Shown piece by piece: positions 1-12,240 of a stretch of DNA of 64,000 bases. Source of the stretch: Atherinomorus stipes (lineage: Eukaryota > Chordata > Actinopteri > Atheriniformes > Atherinidae); contig JALJCO010001098.1 in assembly GCA_023101725.1 (NCBI GenBank), forward strand, positions 1,488,001-1,552,000, in the 5' to 3' direction. Made by a program: the position numbers and the translations under genes. Below the pieces are notes generated by a model. It was not told the origin of the DNA. It made no database searches and saw nothing but the letters and a program-made list of their open reading frames with translations. Each line of letters opens with the position of its first letter. Within the stretch, counting starts at the first letter, position 1.

Positions 1-248
1 CTAAAAACTCCTGGGTCAAACTCCTGAGTTAAAAAGGGACCAACTCATATCTGGGTTATTTCAACCCAGACACGTGAGTTGCTGACCCAACTTCTGGGTT
101 AAAATACTCCAACATTGTAGTCAATATAACCCAACTTCTGGGTCAAATATTCAACCTGAAAGTTGGGTCAAAAAAATAACCCAGTTCTCTGGATCAAAGC
201 AACCCAGAAATTAATTGGTCCCCATTTAAACCCAGCAGGAGTTTTTAG
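1..248. mobile_element. Short inverted-repeat element (MITE) at left edge
   Basis: The stretch opens with CTAAAAACTCCT and closes with AGGAGTTTTTAG, a 12-bp perfect terminal inverted repeat. Inside are many spaced copies, in both orientations, of the motif AACCCA/TGGGTT. There is no coding potential. This is the build of a small non-autonomous DNA transposon. The superfamily is not determined, because the left target site is outside the window. Confidence 0.6.
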
Positions 249-653
249 TGTCCAGGAGATCAACACTGCTGCGCGTTTACTATTATACGTCATGTGACAA
301 CTATTAAGATAATTGACTGATTGAGTAGACTGACTATTAAAGTATTGGCTCAATTAGACCAAATTCAACCTGTGTGATGCAACATATAAAAAGGTCCACA
401 GTCAGGTTTAAACATTATGATTTGATCCCTTCGGTGCAGAGTTTTGCAGAATTTAAACTGGTTTATAGTCACAGCTATGATTCTATAAAGTTGCCAAAGA
501 AAAAAAGGTTGGAAGCTCATGGCAAACTCATTTCTATACCAATGATGCTGTTACGAATATCTTAGATTGCAGCTACTCGTAGCTCTAATTTCATCACAAA
601 AGCCCCTCTAAACACTCGACTGTACTTTCAGACAGAGAAAAAGAGCATCTTAC

Positions 654-1034
654 TCCACAGATTTCTGTGACCTCTGACTTGGTGATGTATCCGTTCTTGT
701 CCACATCAAACAGCGAGAACGCCCATTCCAGTTTGCTGGTGGTCTTCCCCGTGGAGGTCATGTGGAGGGCGATGATGTACTCCTTGAAGTCCAGTGTGCC
801 ATCATCGTTGGTGTCGAAGGAGCGGAAGACATGCTGAGCGTACGTATTGGCTTCGCTCTCGGGGAAGAACTTGGTGTAGATCTGCTGAAACTCCTCTTTG
901 GAGATGCGACCTGATGGGCACTGCTTCTTGAAGTTTTCGTACCAATGGTAGATCTCAGTCTCTGAGAACTTGGTGGTGAGCTTCAGGTCCTCCAGGATCT
1001 CCTTTGACACAGAGGTGCTCTTACTATTACCCAT
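654..1034 (-). CDS. rcvrn: Recoverin/visinin-family neuronal calcium sensor, first coding exon (partial gene)
   Basis: This exon gives 127 codons in phase 0, from an ATG at 1034 to a GGA|GTAAGA splice donor at 653. The product begins MGNSKS, the N-myristoylation signal of neuronal calcium sensors. The first EF-hand is the degenerate CPSG type around residue 39. EF2 (DTNDDGTLDFKE, about residues 74-85) and EF3 (DVDKNGYITKSE, about 110-121) keep all calcium-binding positions. Recoverins sense calcium in photoreceptors and regulate rhodopsin kinase through a calcium-myristoyl switch; that role is known for the family and not shown here. The wording FDTNDDG, YIIALH and SLFDVD recalls cone visinin more than rod recoverin, so a fish rcvrn2/visinin-type paralogue is possible. 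EF4 and the C-terminus must lie left of position 1. The downstream part of this reading frame (594-653) is intron. Confidence 0.93.
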
Positions 1035-1435
1035 TATTGAGGATGTTTGTAAGCTCTTCGGGGGAGGATTTGTTGCTCGTCTGGGGCTCTTTACCTTTAA
1101 TGTAAGAAGTTACCTTCTTTGCTTTGATGAAGTGGTGAAGAGTGCTTGCTCCTGCGATAGAGCTGTGATGTGCTTCCTGATCCTGGTCCTGGCCTGCAGC
1201 TCAGCCCACAGACACAAATACTGTGAAAAGAGCAGAAGCCATTTGGTAAGCCAATCAACCGCGAGTAAAACCAGCATGAGGTGCCAAACGCCGTGATCCT
1301 AGGTTAAGTGCTTGTTTATCTCAGAGTAAAGTCATGTGCGTCAGACAGTTTTGGCTATTTTCAGCTCGAGATTGGCACAATAGTCATGATCACTGATGGG
1401 TGCAGAAGGTTGTAATATAGAATAATAGAGTAATA

Positions 1436-1536
1436 GAAGGTTGTAAATGTTTTTAAACTGTAAAGCACTTTGAGCCGCACAACTTGCTGGGAAAGCGCTT
1501 CATGAATAAAGATTGACTGATTGATAGATAGAATAA
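1436..1536 (+). repeat. Retroposon 3' tail with GATT-type end
   Basis: The sequence has the ending typical of fish LINE/SINE copies: a conserved 'CTGTAAAGCACTTTGAG' block, then 'AATAAAGATTGACTGATTGA' and a short variable GATT-like tail. Only the 3' end is present and no reverse transcriptase sequence is next to it. It is probably a 5'-truncated CR1/L2-type copy; the family is not determined. Confidence 0.5.
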
Positions 1537-1678
1537 AAGATGCTAGTTGATTTTTGCTGCATCCTTGTCCTCATATAGTTTCTGTGCAGCAGCCTTCCCA
1601 GTACTCATGCACCTGGGACCAACTTTCATGAAAGGAAGTACTTTCCCTGCTGACAAAACAGCTTAATTCCAGCTGGTC

Positions 1679-1802
1679 TAAGTACTTTTGCTGGTATAAC
1701 TGGTCTACTGTAAGTACTATTGCTGGTATAACTGGTCTACTGTAAGTACTATTGCTGGTATAACTGGTCTACTGTAAGTACTATTGCTAGTATAAGTGGT
1801 CT
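1679..1802. repeat. 32-bp tandem repeat, about four units
   Basis: The unit runs from TAAGTACTATTGCTGG to TCTACTG, 32 bp, at 1679, 1711, 1743 and 1775. The middle units are nearly identical and the outer two diverge, as expected for a minisatellite that grew by unequal exchange. No coding or regulatory role is visible. Confidence 0.85.
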
Positions 1803-2467
1803 GAGGTGTGTTTTGGCCACATTTTAGCTGGTCAAGCTAGTTCTTTTCAGTAGGGTCCAAAAGCAGCAACCTTTATCCAAACTTCAGTGAAGGTGCACGT
1901 CCTGTGCCCATTCTTTCCATTTAGAATAATGGTAGACCAATATATCAGCCGGCTGATGTTTTAGGTGTGTTGGCCGATAACACCACTCAGCATAATTTAC
2001 AGACTTTTAAATTAATAACAAGTTTAATGTTTCTATTTAATATTTGTTTAAAATTGCACTCTTTCTTTCAAATCATTTAAGAGATTTATCACTTAATGAG
2101 CTATTTTGCTTGTTTTCTGAGTTTCTCTCTTTCTTTCATTTTATTAAGGATTTCCTCAAAATTAATTTGAATTAAATTGGTTTGTGAAAGTAAATATGTA
2201 TTTCTGAACATCAACCCTCCTTTCTGTCATGCAAATTAAACATTAATGGAGTTCCTCCTGTTTCTCCTGCAGGGTTATAAGCAAAGATCTCCTCCAGAAT
2301 CAACAGTCTCTTTTTTTTTTATTAGACTTTGAAACTCAGAACGCAGTCATGCAATCTGTTTTTTTTTTTAAGTTTGTAGTTCGTAACCAAGCTGGCTCAA
2401 CCATAAATTTTAATTATGTGCTTGTTATTTTTCCCTTGAAATGACAAATAAAACCGTAAATACCATA

Positions 2468-2720
2468 AAGAAGGGGAGTGGGTAGCCCAGTGGCAGCGTC
2501 GTGGGCTTTGGCACGGAGGACCCGGGTTCGAGTGGTTCGAGTCCCCGACACGACTCCTAGGTGAACCACTGTGGACCCCTGAGCAAGGTCCTTAACCCCC
2601 CCCAACTGCTCCCCAGGCGCCTTAAGTAGCAGCCCACTGCTCTCTGATACTTACAGTACAGAGATGGGTGAAATGCAGATCTCAATAGTATAATAAAAAA
2701 AATAAAAAATAAATAAATCT
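2468..2720 (+). mobile_element. tRNA-derived SINE with duplicated B box
   Basis: The head resembles a tRNA gene. TAGCCCAGTGG at 2483-2493 matches the polymerase III A box. Two overlapping B-box copies follow: GGTTCGAGTGG (2525-2535) and a perfect GGTTCGAGTCC (2534-2544), made by a 9-bp duplication. A body containing 'CCCCTGAGCAAGGTCCTTAA', common in fish SINEs, follows. The copy ends in an A-rich tail of ATAAAAAAAAT type. It is not a functional tRNA gene, because the spacing is disturbed and no acceptor stem closes. Confidence 0.8.
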
Positions 2721-3719
2721 TACACAGGGAAAGCAAATTATGAAGAGTGAGCCTCAAGTCTGCTGTGAAGTCCCACTCAACATCTTAACAATCTGTTGCA
2801 GTTTAAGGTTTAATTTGCATGAAAATGTACTAGAAAAAGTAAGTTTCCAGGCTTGATCTTGTCTCTGATGAAAGAAAAACAAGATGATTTTGTTCCAGAT
2901 GCACAATGAAGGCAACAAGATTAAATAATACAAAATTCTATATCTCCTCCGTAACAAAAAAGATTTTAAAAAATTATATAAAACAAGCTTACTATGATTA
3001 CTTCTTCCTCTTTAACACATATTGCTATGTTCTTAAATCACATATTTTGGAAAACTAGTAACAAGTGACTGACATCATCATCTGAGTGTAAAGTAAAGCA
3101 GCACACACTCATCCAACAACTGAAAGTCATCCAGCAGTGTTTGGGTCCTACCTGTGTGACCTGCAGAGGAGTTCAGGGGGAAAGGTGATGATCTGTCTGT
3201 GAGCAGCAGACGAAATCTGCCTCCACCTGCTGTGATACGGTAATTCAATTAAACCGAATTCCCCACTGAAGAGGCGGAGCTACTGCAGCACATGTGAACC
3301 CCAGAGCTTCAGGAGCTGCTGAGAGGTCAGTCACATTACTCACACCCACTTTTTCCATGAGGGATGTTACATGAAAGGGAAACAAAGGTTTTCAACAAGC
3401 ATATTTGATGTGTTTTGGTGAAATATTCCATAAGGAATATTTTAAAAGTTGCTCTGGCTTCATCGTGGTTCAGTCTGATTAAAAACAGACCTGAATTCAA
3501 GTTGATCCAGAATAAAAGTGTTCATTTAGCATATTTTTGGACATATGAAAGAAATCACACATGGTAAATGGAAAGAAACATGACTTTACTGTTTTTTGGC
3601 TCCAAAGAAAAAACAGCTGCTGAGTGATGTCATCTTTTTTTAACATGTCAGATCAGACGACATTTGCAGAGTTTTTTGAAACAGAAACAACTTCTTTCTG
3701 TTTCAAACACTGTAAAAAA

Positions 3720-4100
3720 AAAATGGACGTAGTATCCGGTCACATCTGAATAGGGGAAAGTGAAGCCAGTTGGGCGTGTCCCACCGTCGCCATCTTGCTG
3801 TGTTACGTGTGTCATCACTCCCGAAAAATACTAAAATGGGCAAAGCGCAACCTTGGCCAAATGATTGACAGCTGACAAACTCTGGGCTAAACGCTAACCA
3901 AGCTAACTCGAAACTAACAGGAGCTAACGAAGATTAGCCTCGGAAGCGGCGGGGGTAAAGGTAAGACATGTTTGGACTTGCTGTTAGCTGCTAAAAACCA
4001 CCATTTTGCTACTCTGCTGTAGACTGAGACCATACTGAGAGCAAACAAGGAGCTAACAGTTAGCCACCTGCTGGCAGGCCAGCATCTGCCGCATGTCAAT
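3720..4100. repeat. Probable dispersed repeat with GTCGCCATCTTG block
   Basis: A GC-richer block follows a poly(A) run and includes 'GAAGCCAGTTGGGCGTGTC' and 'GTCGCCATCTTG', phrases I recall from dispersed fish repeats. The second contains a YY1-like core, so it can mimic a promoter. Multiple copies of 'AGCTAAC' follow at 3900-4070. No gene was found in either strand. Boundaries are not determined. Confidence 0.35.
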
Positions 4101-4489
4101 CAAAAGAATGTGCCTTTAATAATGAGTAATTTCAAGATTAAATATATAAACGGATGAGTAATAAAAAAAATTTCCCACCCCCCTGAAGGTAAACTTGCCC
4201 TATTTAACCTAAAATGATTTTTTTTTAAACCAGGCTGTAAACATGTTTATCTCTGCTGTGAAGTCTATGGGGATTTGCTCTGTTTTGGAGCCTCTAGTGG
4301 ATGAAGAAAGAACTACATTTATAAAACTAAACTTCCAGGTTTCACACTTTTCCAACAGAGTTTGCCTCTTGTTCTGTTTCGTGTTATGTGCATCAAGTCG
4401 TCTTTAGATGGGTTTAAAAGACCAATAAAATCAAACACCTTGAACAAGAGTAAACTTTTTTTGCATGTTAGCTTAACGGTAGAGTCCAG

Positions 4490-4890
4490 TAGGGATGGGC
4501 AATATTCTATCGTGTGCGATATATCATCAAAGAAATTTCCCAGGGTAATAATTTGTCATGTCACGATAAAAACAATGAATTAATTTAAATTTATCAGCTT
4601 GCATTTACAGTTATTTGTATGGTGTTTTTTTTCGGTTTGCATCGTTTGAATAAATGTCACATTTGTTTTTCATACTTCAGACTTGCTGGGTTGGTGTTGG
4701 TGTACTACTTAAATTTAACTGATGCAGTTCAGTGGCTTCTAGTGTTATTTTAGGGCTCTCAAAACAGAATGTAGTGATAGATTTAAAATACAAACAATTA
4801 GGCTGATATTTTTTATGGTCAATTATCGTTACCGTGAAGAAAACCAGAAATTATCATGATGCATTTTTTAGTCCATATCACCCATCCCTA
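4490..4890. mobile_element. hAT-like MITE, 401 bp
   Basis: The ends are TAGGGATGGGCAATAT and the inverted ATATCACCCATCCCTA. The 8-bp flanks, GAGTCCAG on the left and AAGTCCGG on the right, match at 6 of 8 positions, a decayed hAT-size target duplication. There is no coding capacity, so it depended on a transposase from elsewhere. Confidence 0.7.
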
Positions 4891-5879
4891 AAGTCCGGAG
4901 TGTTCCCCCGTTTCTCTTTGTAAACACTATTTACAGAGAGCTCCTCCCCTCGGGCGAAAGTGGGTGAAAGCCAAACCAATATTAACCCTAGTTTTCAAGC
5001 GTGCACTATCTAAAGCTCTTTTCGCCGCAAAATACTTCCTTTTCTTTGCTGAATTCACTATTTCTATTGAGAATTTGGGTGAATCTGGTGTTGGTTCCAG
5101 TCAACGTTTAAAGAAAAGGGGAAAAACTTTTGCTCCAATCAAAGAGTGTATCCCAACAGTATGCTACGCCCTTAGCTCTGTCATTGAATGGAGACAACGC
5201 GCAAATCTCTGCCCAGAAACATCCTGAACACACCTACACAAAGGGAAAAGGTGAAATACAGTCAGGGAGGAGGAGTTGCAAACAAAACTCACCGCCACAC
5301 AAAAGTTGAGGCCCAAAGGTGCGTTTATTTTCAAGGGGAAAACCCCGGACCCTACCTTTAAATCTTTTTAATTAATTTGCTTCTCAGTTTCTTCACAGAA
5401 ATGATATATTTAATATTCTACTTTTGCACACAAATTTGGGGTTTATTAAATGATTATTTTCAGCATTAAAAAAGGGGAAATGTGGGAGAATAAAGATTAT
5501 ACAGCTTAGAGACTTCCTGTTAGTCTGTCCCACCTCATTATCATCTTTCCTGGAGCAGGGACTCCCCATCAGAAGCCTGCATTTATTGGATTAGTATCAC
5601 CTTTAACCTACAGCCAGGCCAAGACTGATGTTTAGCAGAGGGAATCCTCTGACTGACGAAGAAGAGGATTTACTGTGAGCAAGAGGAGGGTACTTGGGAA
5701 AGGTAAGGAGGATTTGGCAGCTGAGCAAAGCTGACTGAGTCATGGAAAACTAGAAACTTCCAGCATGAAGCTGAGACGTTCATCAAAGCTCTTCAGCCAG
5801 ACCTCAAGATCTGTTTCTAGAAAACAATGTCTAATCTACAAGCAGATGTTCATGGTGAGGTCAAGTCCAGGACAAGCTG

Positions 5880-6630
5880 AAAGTTTAGATACCCTCCCAT
5901 AAAGATGGAAAAAAAAATCAGCTGTCAAAAAATTTTTAAAAAGTAATAATAAATAAAATTTTTGACAAAATCATGACATTGATTTTGAATTGTGGTTCAA
6001 CAAAAATATGAAAAACAAACAAAAGATAAAAAAAAAACAAGCATGATGGGGCTCCTGAACTATACATTGCAAAAACTCCAATCTTACCAAGTACACTTTT
6101 CTCATTTCTTGTCAAAATCTTTCATCACACTCAAAATAAGACAAATTTACTTAAAGAGAAACATTTCAGTGAAATATAAGTACTTTTTTTAAGGCAATGC
6201 ATCATATTTCAAGAAATCTTATCAAGAAAATTTTGCTTGTTCCATTGGCAGATTTTGCTTTTGCTTATACAAGCAAAAATAGTCCTTTTTATCTATTTTA
6301 AGAGTGGCCAAGATTCTTTGCTTGTAACAAGCAAAAAAGATCTTAAATTATTAAGCAACACTTTGAGACAATCACTGCACTCAAGTGTTTTCTGTAACGT
6401 CCAATCATATTTCTCCACCTGTATTTTGATCCACTTTTCATGAGCAAGGTGTTCTAATTTGTCTAGGACAGTTTTTTTTTAATTATTTTCTTAAAACCAC
6501 AATTCAAAATCTATGTTTTATTCTACTAAATTGCAATTTAGTACATTTTTATTTATTAGTACTTTTTTCAGTTTCTTGTTATTTGAATTACTATTGTGAA
6601 TTTAACCTTTTCTTTAATGGGAGTGTGTCA
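5880..6630. repeat. Decayed MITE of the 'CCTCAAAATTATTC' family with inserted repeat
   Basis: The ends resemble the palindromic MITEs at 32028-32536 and 50418-50967 (ACCCTCCCATAAAG on the left, TTTCTTTAATGGGAG on the right) but have lost the terminal bases. The middle (about 6066-6355) is a second repeat with AAACTCCAATCTTACCAAG and CTCAAAATAAGACAAATTTA, also found inverted at 57255-57545. That suggests a later insertion. No genes. Confidence 0.45.
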
Positions 6631-6717
6631 CCACTTTCTGCCTGTATTGTAAATGGCAAACATATGAAGAAGAGGCTCTTCTGAAGGACCTTCTTAATCA
6701 AAGAACTAAATTATATA

Positions 6718-8063
6718 CAGCTGTGTGAAAACATGCATGTTTGACACAATTAAATGTTTAAGATTATCAAACAAATTTTAACGTGAGTCAAAGATAACAT
6801 AAGTAAACAGAAAATGCAGCTTTTGAATGACGATTTTTATTAGTGATTTTTATCAGTGAAAAATTAGAAACAAAGTAATTGAGATCTATCAGTCTGGAAA
6901 AGGTTACAAAGTCATTTCTAAAGCTTTGGGACTCCAGAGAACCACAGTGAGAGCCATTATCCACAAATGGTGAAAACATGGAACAGTGGTGAACCTTCCC
7001 AGGAGTGGACGGACGACCAAAATGACCCCAAGAGCACAGCGACGACTCATCCAAGAGGTCACAAAAGACCCCAGAACAACATCCAAAGAACTGCAGGCCT
7101 CACTTGCCTCAATTAAGGTCAGTGTTCATGACTCCACCATCAGAAAGAGACTGGGGGGCAAAAATGGCTGCATGGCAGAGTTCCAAGACCAAAACCACTG
7201 CTGAGCAAAAAGAACATAAAGACTCGTCTCAGTTTAGCCAGAAAGCATCTTGATGATCCCCAAGACTTTTGGGAAAATACTCTGTGGACTGAGGAGACAA
7301 AAGTTGAACTTTTTGGAAGGTGTAGGTCCCATTACATCTGGCGTAAAAGTAACACGGTATTTCAGAAAAGGAACATCATACCAACAGTAAAATATGGTGG
7401 TGTTAGTGTGATGGTCTGGGGCTGTGTTGCTGCTTCAGGACCTGGAAGACTTGCTGTGGTAAATGGAACCATGAGTTCTGCTGTCTACCAAAAAATCCTG
7501 AAGGAGAATGTCCGGCCATCTGTTAGTGACCTCAAGCTGAAGCGAACTTGGGTTCTGCAGCAGGACAATGATCCAGAACACACCAGCAAGTCCACCTCTG
7601 AATGGCTTAAGAACAACAACATGAAGACTTTGGAGTGGCCTAGTCAAAGTCCCCACCTGAATCCCATTGAGATGCTGTGGCATGACCTTAAAAAGGTGGT
7701 TCAAGCTGGAAAAGCCTCCAATGTGGCTGAATTACAACAATTCTGCAAAGATGAGTGGAACAAAATTCCTCCACAGGCTGTAGAAGACTCACTGTCAGTT
7801 ATCACAAACGCTTGATTGCAGTTGTTGCTGCTAAGGTGGAAAACCAGTTATTAGATTTAGGGGGCAATCACTTTTTCATGCAGGGCCATTTAAGTTTGGA
7901 TTCCCCCCTTAAAAATAAAAATTTATTATAAAACTGCATGTTCTTTTACTTGTGTTATCTTTGTTCACTTTAAATTTGTTTGATGATCTGAAACATTTAA
8001 GTGTGACTGACAAGCAAAAAAGTAAGAAATCAGGGAGGGGGCAAAAACTTTTTCACACAGCCG
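6718..8063 (+). mobile_element. Tc1-like transposon copy 1, inactive
   Basis: Both ends carry the inverted repeat CAGCTGTGTGAAAA / TTTTTCACACAGCCG, flanked by TA at 6716-6717 and 8064-8065, the Tc1/mariner target. The interior is closely related to the copy at 23955-25464 but lacks about 120 bp near the left end, where the transposase would begin. The remaining transposase is broken into pieces in different frames. This is a dead copy, 1346 bp long. Confidence 0.93.
6900..7815 (+). pseudogene. Tc1-like transposase pseudogene (copy 1)
   Basis: Fragments in different frames match a fish Tc1-family transposase. The N-terminal DNA-binding part is at about 6986-7200. The catalytic part with GRCRSHYIWRKSNT follows. 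A 135-codon C-terminal piece (7408-7815) has QQDNDPEH, containing the second catalytic Asp, and HLNPIEMLW, containing the catalytic Glu. The first catalytic Asp (WTDET in relatives) reads WTEET here, at about 7289-7303. The start codon region is deleted. It cannot encode an active enzyme. Confidence 0.9.
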
Positions 8064-9187
8064 TATGTGTAATTTATTCTTTACATTCCTGAAAACCTGT
8101 TAAAAGTGGTTCTTTCTCTCATTGTAAAGGTTGATCACTTGTTGGATAACTGAGTGGTTTGTTAGTTCATTAAAATGACCTCCTGTCATTCAGTAAATAA
8201 GCATTGAGACTTAAAACAAACTGGGAAGTTTCTTTTTTTTTAAATGGGAGACAAAAAAATTCTTCCAAGTTCATCCTTTAAAGCAAGGAGGACAAATCAT
8301 CCAATAACCTGCAGCTCTGTAGATAGTCTACACTTTTGTTTTGACATGAATTTCTCTCATTTGCACAAGTTTGTGTTATAATATACTTTGACCAAACAAA
8401 AAACATAAAAATGATTATAAACTTTGAAATAATAATAATAACAATAATAATAATTTAACAATAAAACTATTTAAAAACACCCAAAGACTTTAAAATATGA
8501 ATGTGTTTTTCATTTCACATTAAAAGTACTAATGGAAGCTGATTCTTTAACTGAGACAGGAACCTGTTGAGAGCCTCAGAGCTGCAAATGAAACACCATG
8601 AAGCCCCTTTCTGACTCTGTTTGATGAGGAAACAGTTGAGAGCGACTGAGCAGCAGATGTGAGGCATCTGGTGGAGTTATATGAGCAGAGGAGTTCAACA
8701 ACAGAGCTTTAAAACATATAAAATAATCTTAAACTCCGTCCCTCTTCTTTGTTCCAGTAATGAGTCTAGCTGCAGCATTTTGAACAGATTTATTGTAAAT
8801 AATAGATGTATTGTATATATTATTATTATAATTATATATTATTATATATTATTATATTATATTTCTGTTGTAACATCATTGTATCACTAGTAGAGGCCAC
8901 CTGTGTCACTACAGACATCTAACCACTAAAACAATGTTAAAGAAACATTTTATTTTCTACTTAACATGGAAAATAAATGTGCATTTCCTGCTGTACAGTC
9001 AAGTCTGTGCAGATTATTGACTGAATGTAACAGAAATCAATTACTGATCATGTGACAGTGAACCCACTGAGCCAAAGACGTCTATGAGGCAATCACTGCA
9101 ATCAGTGTTAAAAAATACGTCTGCACCTGTCGGCAGGTATGTTGGTCCACTGTTAATGGGAAATGTGCTCTGATGTGTCTGGGATAG

Positions 9188-9219
<32 letters not shown>

Positions 9220-12034
9220 TTCAAAAGCAATATCTTCCTCACTTGATTATAATTTTGTTAATTTTTAATTATTATTAGTTTCTTGTTATTTGAGTCACTT
9301 TTGTGAATTTAGCCTTTTCTTTATTTGGAGGGTACAGTGTATGAATAATGTTGAGGACGAGCGGCATTTTTATGTGGAGTTTGTTTCCCTCTGCAGGATA
9401 AAGCAGGAATAACTTCTACTCAAGGACAGTGCTGAACATAGTAAAAATGAAGCTACAGCATATTTATTTATCATTCCACTTTAATCTGACAGCTGCTGCA
9501 TCCTTTAATGACATCACGTCATGCTCCACAAGTTAAACTTGACCTGCTTTTAATGTCATTGTACCTGAATTACTGTGGAGAATGATGGTCTGGCAGCCAT
9601 GTGCAAAACATATTCGCTTGCCAAGGAGAGCTTTATGGAAAAAAAAGGTAATGTTATGCATAAGAGGATCTTCTTGATATTCAAGTACTATTATCTATTC
9701 ATTTATTGCTTTCTGTTGAATTATATATTAATGCTGGACCTGGCAGAGATGAAAGGAAGGGGGGAGTGAACAGAGGAGAAAAGGACAAAGGAACAAAAAG
9801 AGAACCAGTTTATTAAACTCCTGCTGTCTGTGTCGTACCGTACGCTACATGCAGCTTTTTGTGCAGCAGACTGCAGAAGAATGTTTGCTGGTCACAGTTT
9901 GTAGTGGAAGACACCATGTTTTATACTTCTGCTCCACATTTTACAAACAATACAGTCTATTCTCACCTGCTGTTGGACCGACCAACAACGTTCTCCTCCA
10001 TACTCATAGCTGACACCATCCCACAACAAGAATTTACATAATATGACATCACACACTATTGTTTCATTCTATATTCTTATTCCATTTTATATTTATTTAT
10101 TCTCCCTGTTCCATTACTTCTTCTTTGCACTACATACTTTATGTATTTATACAGTCGCTATATCCACACATATTTATACTACTCACAAAAAGTTCAGGAT
10201 ATTCAACTTTTGGTTATAATTTAAGGAAAATGTCAAATGTTCACACCTTATTGATATAATATCCTGAATGTTGGACATTTAACTGGAATTATGATGAGGT
10301 CATTTCTTCATCTCAAACAATTTATTAGAAGAAATGCGGTGGTGGATATACCACGACATAAAAATGACAATGTCTCTATAACTTGTCATGTGTTCGGTGT
10401 TGTCTTGGTCTGATGACGTCTAAATGTGAACAGGATGATGAAGAGGATGATGAAGAGAACTGTTTAGAAACAAGATGTTATTAAACCAGAACATTTAGAG
10501 GTCAAGTCACGGTTTAGTCACTACTTTTGTATTTTTCTGTGGTTAATTGTCTTTTTGAACAGCATGATGTGTAATACATATTTAACCACTGAACAACGTG
10601 CACTGAAAAGTTTAGAGAAAATCGAATTCAGCTCACCTGGAAAAGTTGTCGTGGATTTTCGTTTTATTCTGACATTATACAAAAAGCCAAATATCCCTAA
10701 CTTATTGTGATTACTGTATATTTATGTTGTGTACAAAGCTTTTCTTGCATGTGTGTAAATGTATTTACTTTTATACTTTATGTGTTTAAATAACATTTAA
10801 ATTAATATCTGAGCATTTTTCTGGATTTAAGACCCCATTAAGTTTAAAAACCACAGCCAAAGTGATCAGTATGATGTAAGCTAACTGCATTACAGTTAGA
10901 GTTTATGAAATGTTCAAGCACCAGTAAAGTTAGACTGGTGGTGAGGAGGGACCCCCTCATCTAATTCTGCTTAGGCTTGGACTGCACGTAAAACCACAAC
11001 AGTAAAACCAGTCTACCAGTTCCTAGAACTGTAAAAGAAGACACGAACCAGAAAACCATCATGAGCACCTGCAGGAAGAAAAACAGAAAAACACAAACAC
11101 CAGCAACGACAATGTAGAAATGTTACTGAAATTAATGCTGCCTAACATCTACTTATAACTGCTTTGTATGTTTTCATAATTTATGTATATTATTGCATAT
11201 TTCATCTGTATATTTGTTAAAGGTGATAGCGAGAACTTTTTCATCAAATAATGCTTTAAAAAAAAAAAAAACACCCACAGAACGTCTAGAGGGGTGCAGA
11301 ATAAAAGTGTTAATTTCACAAAAACAAAAAAAAAAAAAGATAGCTTATAAATAGTTGTTTTGTTAATTTGGCTGGGTCCAAAACTTATATATTTACATGT
11401 GGTTATCATGCCAACATCTACACTAAAGGGTTCTACACAGTTAGCATTAGCTCAGGAGTTGCTAGCTCGATTGCTCTGTGTAGAATTAAGATCTTTCAAC
11501 ATTTCTCTGATTCAGGTGAACAAAAAAAAATGAAGCAAGATGAGGGTGAAGGAAGCAAAGGGGCTCAAAAGCCCCGCAGAGGTTGCTGCTGACATGAAAA
11601 TTAAACACTTGCTAATGCTGAGTAAGAGAGTGTGAGTGCGCCACCTGCTGGTGGGGAGGAATTAAACCTGTAGCTATATTACAACCATGTTAGTAGTATT
11701 TTGAGATTTCTTCATTTAGTTTCTGATACTTTACATTTTTACTTATTTTGCTCTACAAATCGCCCTCCTAATGGTAAAGTTTAATGATTATTATTTTCTC
11801 TTTGCATCTTAATGTCTCTGGAAAAGAAAGCTGCCCTTAAATAAGCTCTTTATCAAATAAAGATTTTATTTGTCCAGTTTTACCTTTCTTCTCTTTGTGA
11901 CAAGTACAAAAACATCTTTAAAAAGCAGCATAGTTGTAGAACTGAAAACATCACAGTAATAGCCTATAATGATGGTAAATGTTGGTAGATAGCAAAGATC
12001 ACAGCAGAGCTTCGCTTTCTGACACATTAACTGT
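8064..12034. other. Intergenic span with MITEs, no gene recognised
   Basis: The span is AT-rich, with small simple repeats (AATAAT near 8430-8460; TATTAT near 8815-8860; poly(T) near 9188-9210). A decayed copy of the 'CCTCAAAATTATTC' MITE family ends near 9355, and a Tc1/mariner-type MITE lies at 10177-10716. The stop-free stretches here resemble no known protein and have no splice-site context. Confidence 0.55.
10177..10716. mobile_element. Tc1/mariner-type MITE, 540 bp
   Basis: The left end is TACTACTCACAAAAAG and the right end, inverted, is CAGTAATCACAATAAG. Both sides are flanked by TA. The interior near the right end ('AACTGTTTAG' through 'GCTCACCTGGAAAAG') is shared with the shorter copy at 39155-39365. 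There is no transposase, so the element is non-autonomous. Confidence 0.7.
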
Positions 12035-12040
12035 TTTATT
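12035..12040 (-). terminator. Candidate poly(A) signal of tmem238
   Basis: Read on the minus strand this is AATAAA, about 200 nt after the tmem238 stop codon at 12241. The position fits a short 3' UTR. A second candidate lies further downstream near 11865. Confidence 0.5.
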
Positions 12041-12240
12041 AGGACAAAATAATCAAAATTCAGAGAATAACCTGCTTTTCAGTCCAGTAATGAAAATGAA
12101 ATACTGCAAATAAACATTAACAGGACGACTTTGTAACAGGACGAGCAGAAATGTTTCTGTTGCTGATATAAATACTGAGTAACTGGATCTCCTCCAGACT
12201 TCTAAAATGAGACGGACTCTTGACTTCCTCCTCCTCTTCC

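Larger units (their letters stand above)
1035..6717. other. Intergenic span upstream of the recoverin-family gene, repeats only
   Basis: No coding exon was recognised. The span holds a retroposon tail (1436-1536), a 32-bp tandem repeat (1679-1802), a tRNA SINE (2468-2720), a dispersed repeat (about 3720-4100), a MITE (4490-4890) and MITE relics (5880-6630). The promoter of the minus-strand recoverin-family gene should be just above 1035, but no TATA box or clear photoreceptor (CRX-type) site could be assigned. From 4900 to 5870 nothing was recognised. Confidence 0.55.

Noticed and set aside
654..1296. Plus-strand 108-codon frame at 970-1296
   Set aside because: Overlaps the recoverin-family start antisense and has no similarity to known proteins.
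2483..2544. tRNA gene
   Set aside because: A and B boxes are present, but the arms do not fold and the body continues as a SINE.
2414..2757. Short minus-strand frames over the SINE
   Set aside because: They read through a tRNA-derived repeat and are not genes.
7435..7704. Minus-strand 89-codon frame (also 24763-25098)
   Set aside because: Antisense of the Tc1 transposase relics in both copies.
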